From: Deltaproteobacteria bacterium UBA2957
Lineage (GTDB): Bacteria > Myxococcota_A > UBA796
DNA length: 6,466 bases
Assembly (NCBI GenBank): GCA_002348535.1
Contig: DEBL01000071.1
Coordinates: 1 to 6,466, forward strand
Reading direction: 5' to 3'
The stretch's first letter is position 1. Every line of letters begins with the position of its first letter. The notes beneath the pieces are model-generated. The model did no database searches and had not been told where the DNA came from. It saw only the letters and a program-made list of their open reading frames with translations. The position numbers and the translations under genes are program-made. Shown in pieces: positions 5,301-6,466 of the stretch.

Positions 5301-6466
5301 CCATCCCCATCGGTGTCGACATAGAAGGTTGTCGCTCCCTCTTCGTCGATTGCACCGTCGCAGTTGTTGTCGACCTCGTCACAGGGCTCTTCGGCGTCGG
5401 GAAATATGGTTTCATCCGCGTCATTGCAGTCGTCGCCATTGGACACATACCCATCGGGCGCGGCGCAGCTGTCCTCGGACTCATCCGAATCTCCGTATCC
5501 ATCGGAGTCGAAATCTCGGTACCAGCGAATGAGGTCCTCCGCATCGTCGACCGCGTCATTGCAGTCGTTGTCGACACCGTCGCAGACCTCGAGCGCATCC
5601 GGTGAAATCGTGGCATCGGTATCATCGCAATCGTCGCCATTCGCCACCAAGTCGGGCAGCGTCATGCAGCTAATTTCGCCTTCCGTGTCAGCGTCACCGT
5701 AGCCATCGCCGTCCTCGTCAGGGTGCCAGCTGGATGCGTCCAACGCTTCTTCGTCAACCTCATCGTCGCAGTCATTGTCTTGACCGTCGCACGTCTCGCT
5801 AGCGTCCGGGTTGGTGCTGGCGCTTTCATCGTTGCAGTCATCGTCATTCGAGACGTAGCCGAGCGGTTCATCGCAACTGTTTTCACTGCTTGATGGGTCG
5901 CCGTAGCCGTCGCCGTCCTCATCCGCGTACCAGATGACGGAATCGCTCACCGATGCATCCGTGTCGTCGCAGTCTTCACATGCGGCAAATCCGTCTCCAT
6001 CGGCGTCGTCGAAGCCAACCGACCCGTCGCAGTTCCGATCTACTTCATCGGTGCACTCTTCGGTGGCACCCGGGTTGATGCTGTCGTCGGTGTCGTCGCA
6101 ATCTTCGTCGCCAAAGCCATACCCGTCGGGAGCATCGCATGCGACTACGGAATCCGTCCCGGCCCCGTACCCATCGCCGTCTCCGTCTGCAAACCATGTT
6201 GATGCGTCAACGGCGTCGTCCTCATCAATTTCGTCATCGCAGTCGTTATCCAGACCGTCGCACGACTCGGATTCACCGGGGTTGATGGCCGCTGCCGAAT
6301 CGTCACAGTCCCCCGAGGTGCCCGCAAAGCCATCGGGGGCTTCACAGGCCTCTACACTTGTGTCGGCGGTTCCGTACCCATCACCGTCGTTGTCTCGGTA
6401 ATACACCGTGGTGTCGGTCGCCTCGAGGTCCACTTGGTCATCGCAGTTGTTGTCGATGCCATCGCA
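2396..6466 (-). CDS. Giant acidic MopE-type repeat protein, secreted or surface (5' end beyond window)
   Basis: The frame is open from the right edge to a TAG at 2396-2398, giving 1356 residues. The GTG at 6433 lies inside a repeat whose first part (CDGIDNNCDDQ) is encoded upstream of it, so it is not the true start; N-terminus and any signal peptide are outside the window. Residues 1-1181 are 17 tandem units of the 'putative metal-binding motif' type (PF11617, Cu-binding_MopE). Each has a CDGxDNDCDGEVDE-like head, an aromatic strand (TWY/TFY), a DxDGDGYG loop, an xxAC..P.GY strand and a DCDDxxxxINPxAxE end, with four Cys per unit. Residues 1200-1327 hold eight DxDxDG loops resembling thrombospondin type 3 repeats. 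The tail is Asp-Thr-Gly rich and ends in DPDTGGA with no membrane anchor or MYXO-CTERM-like motif. By eye it has one Lys, eight Arg and one His. Calcium-dependent folding outside the cytoplasm, as adhesin or matrix protein, is inferred; the copper name of the family should not be read as function. Confidence 0.9.
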   Translation of the reverse strand, partial: CDGIDNNCDDQVDLEATDTTVYYRDNDGDGYGTADTSVEACEAPDGFAGTSGDCDDSAAAINPGESESCDGLDNDCDDEIDEDDAVDASTWFADGDGDGYGAGTDSVVACDAPDGYGFGDEDCDDTDDSINPGATEECTDEVDRNCDGSVGFDDADGDGFAACEDCDDTDASVSDSVIWYADEDGDGYGDPSSSENSCDEPLGYVSNDDDCNDESASTNPDASETCDGQDNDCDDEVDEEALDASSWHPDEDGDGYGDADTEGEISCMTLPDLVANGDDCDDTDATISPDALEVCDGVDNDCNDAVDDAEDLIRWYRDFDSDGYGDSDESEDSCAAPDGYVSNGDDCNDADETIFPDAEEPCDEVDNNCDGAIDEEGATTFYVDTDGDGYGSDDSAVEACSLAEGYAIVGGDCDDDNDAISPDADEVCDEIDNDCDGTVDSEAIDALTYFADVDADGYGSDAASTEACSAPEGYVDTSGDCDDTDESVSPDGVEVCNDTDDDCDGETDEEAFDISTWYLDTDGDDFGVEASSVEACDQPEGYAAEAGDCDDSTVEVSPGTIETCDGIDNDCDGEVDEATDITMYLDSDGDGFGDPSVSVVGCEAPDGYVEVGTDCDDSNPDVNPEATEICNGLDDDCDDEVDTDAEPLGGEDSPTAWYVDEDGDGSGIESDPIIACDQPDGYAATNDDCDDDDATTYPDAPELCDEIDNDCDAEIDEDATSLTTYYADRDDDGYGDDTRTDTSCSPPSSYVTVGGDCDDMDSDINPAQDDTCDEIDNDCDGEIDEDPATTFFLDEDGDGYGSDESETAACMAPDGFVVEGGDCDDDDIAISPDADEICDEDGIDENCDGESNGADAVDAPTWYIDEDGDGYGSSEDGALSVVACEPTSTEFVANNDDCDDSADSISPDETEVCDGVDNDCSGEVDDDASDAYTWYIDEDGDGYGVDTTVTSACDEPGGYSAYDSDCDDTSTSINPGATESCNEIDDDCDGAVDEDATSSYYADSDGDGYGDATSPADSCDPPAGYVEDASDCNDDDDGINPDAEELCDDAVDNNCDGITDPVKTFYEDLDGDGYSMLGGRSMVACAPDEGFGASIGDCNDSDPDINPDADEECDSVDNDCDGEVDEEGAIGWTIFYADTDDDGFGDESSPYGSCFPLSGYVEDNLDCDDSDPSVNPLAVEECDTIDSDCDGSLTDDEFADSDEDGIPDCVTGDTDGDGVSDVDELLLGTVLTSEDSDEDGWTDLEEIGDDVSDPTDTDGDGTIDALDEDDDGDGILSIEEDEGLPDPDEDGVENRLDTDSDGDGVPDSEETTEDVDGDGLPGYLDDDEFPEDDDTGAPIDTDGGIIDTGDPDTGGA
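2486..2869 (-). repeat. Eight thrombospondin-type-3-like calcium motifs
   Basis: Residues 1200-1327 of the large protein carry consecutive DxDxDG loops: DSDEDGIPD, DTDGDGVSD, DSDEDGWTD, DTDGDGTID, DDDGDGILS, DPDEDGVEN, DSDGDGVPD and DVDGDGLPG. Spacing is about 11-24 residues and acidic DELL/LEE/SEE segments lie between. Such loops bind calcium in thrombospondin type 3 and dockerin-like folds, and in bacterial surface proteins they often form a stalk between functional repeats and the C-terminal end. Only one Cys occurs here (PDC of the first loop), unlike the Cys-rich array before it. Confidence 0.8.
2924..6466 (-). repeat. Seventeen tandem MopE-type coding repeats (about 200-nt period)
   Basis: Unit starts, each at the first Cys codon and read right to left, fall at 6466, 6262, 6055, 5791, 5584, 5383, 5185, 4981, 4777, 4579, 4357, 4153, 3955, 3730, 3526, 3328 and 3130; a stub with only the head begins at 2923. 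Lengths are mostly 66-69 residues, with 74 and 75 for the units at 4579 and 3955 (insertions) and 88 for the unit at 6055. Sixteen units have exactly four Cys, while the 6055 unit has six. At DNA level the units differ at many synonymous sites, so the array is old and kept at protein level and is not a recent slippage product. Confidence 0.93.
5792..6055 (-). repeat. Irregular double unit within the repeat array
   Basis: This unit begins CTDEVDRNCDGSV and continues directly into a compressed segment, DDADGDGFAACEDCDDTDASV, before a normal TWY-like strand (VIWYADEDGDGYG) and the usual unit ending. It therefore holds two DxDGDG loops and six Cys. It looks like a short-type repeat, lacking the aromatic strand and GY strand, joined to a head-less full unit, most simply explained by an unequal recombination or internal deletion. 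The reading frame is kept. Confidence 0.7.

Noticed and set aside
4804..5640. Minus-strand open frame of 278 codons rich in Thr, Met and Arg within the repeat array
   Set aside because: Off-phase reading of the Asp/Gly-rich repeats; the repeated Thr-Ala-Thr and Met-Thr runs only mirror GAC/GAT-rich codons.
6431..6433. GTG as the start codon of the large repeat protein
   Set aside because: The frame stays open to the right edge and the codons upstream of it encode the head of a normal repeat unit, so the gene begins outside the window.
2924..6466. CRISPR array or DNA-level satellite
   Set aside because: The periodicity is about 200 nt, the DNA of units is not identical, and the conservation follows codons of a protein repeat.

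Overview
The window reads as chromosomal DNA from a Gram-negative, moderately GC-rich bacterium. It is most likely Myxococcota or a related former deltaproteobacterium, probably known only from an environmental genome. The reasons are a myxobacterial-style Ser/Thr kinase (GGMA-type glycine loop, HRDLTPHN catalytic loop, one membrane helix before a periplasmic sensor) and a giant acidic secreted protein made of MopE-type 'putative metal-binding' repeats followed by thrombospondin-type-3-like calcium motifs. This taxonomic call is an inference from gene families; no marker gene is present.

All coding content is on the minus strand, so the genes are transcribed from right to left. Three genes fill almost the whole window. 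(1) From the right edge to 2396 lies the 3' part of a very large repeat protein gene. At least 1356 residues are visible and its start lies beyond the right edge. It carries 17 repeats of 66 to 88 residues, then about eight DxDxDG calcium-type loops and an Asp-Thr-Gly-rich tail. (2) At 2351-1863 is a 162-residue HotDog-fold protein of the DUF4442 type, likely an acyl-CoA thioesterase-like protein, with a good ribosome binding site. (3) From 1814 to the left edge is a gene with no stop codon in the window: a Ser/Thr protein kinase fused through one transmembrane helix to a PhnD-like (phosphonate/phosphite-binding family) periplasmic domain. 604 codons are visible and the C-terminus is cut off.

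The spacers are 44 and 48 bases, with no convincing terminator or promoter, so the three genes could be one transcript. A functional link between them is not demonstrated: a surface or secreted calcium-binding protein, a small cytoplasmic enzyme and a receptor kinase share no obvious pathway. The most notable item is the one-piece kinase/solute-binding receptor, which would join recognition of a small, possibly phosphorus-containing ligand directly to protein phosphorylation. No RNA genes, mobile elements, CRISPR arrays or attachment sites were seen, and no stretch over 300 bases lacks a gene.
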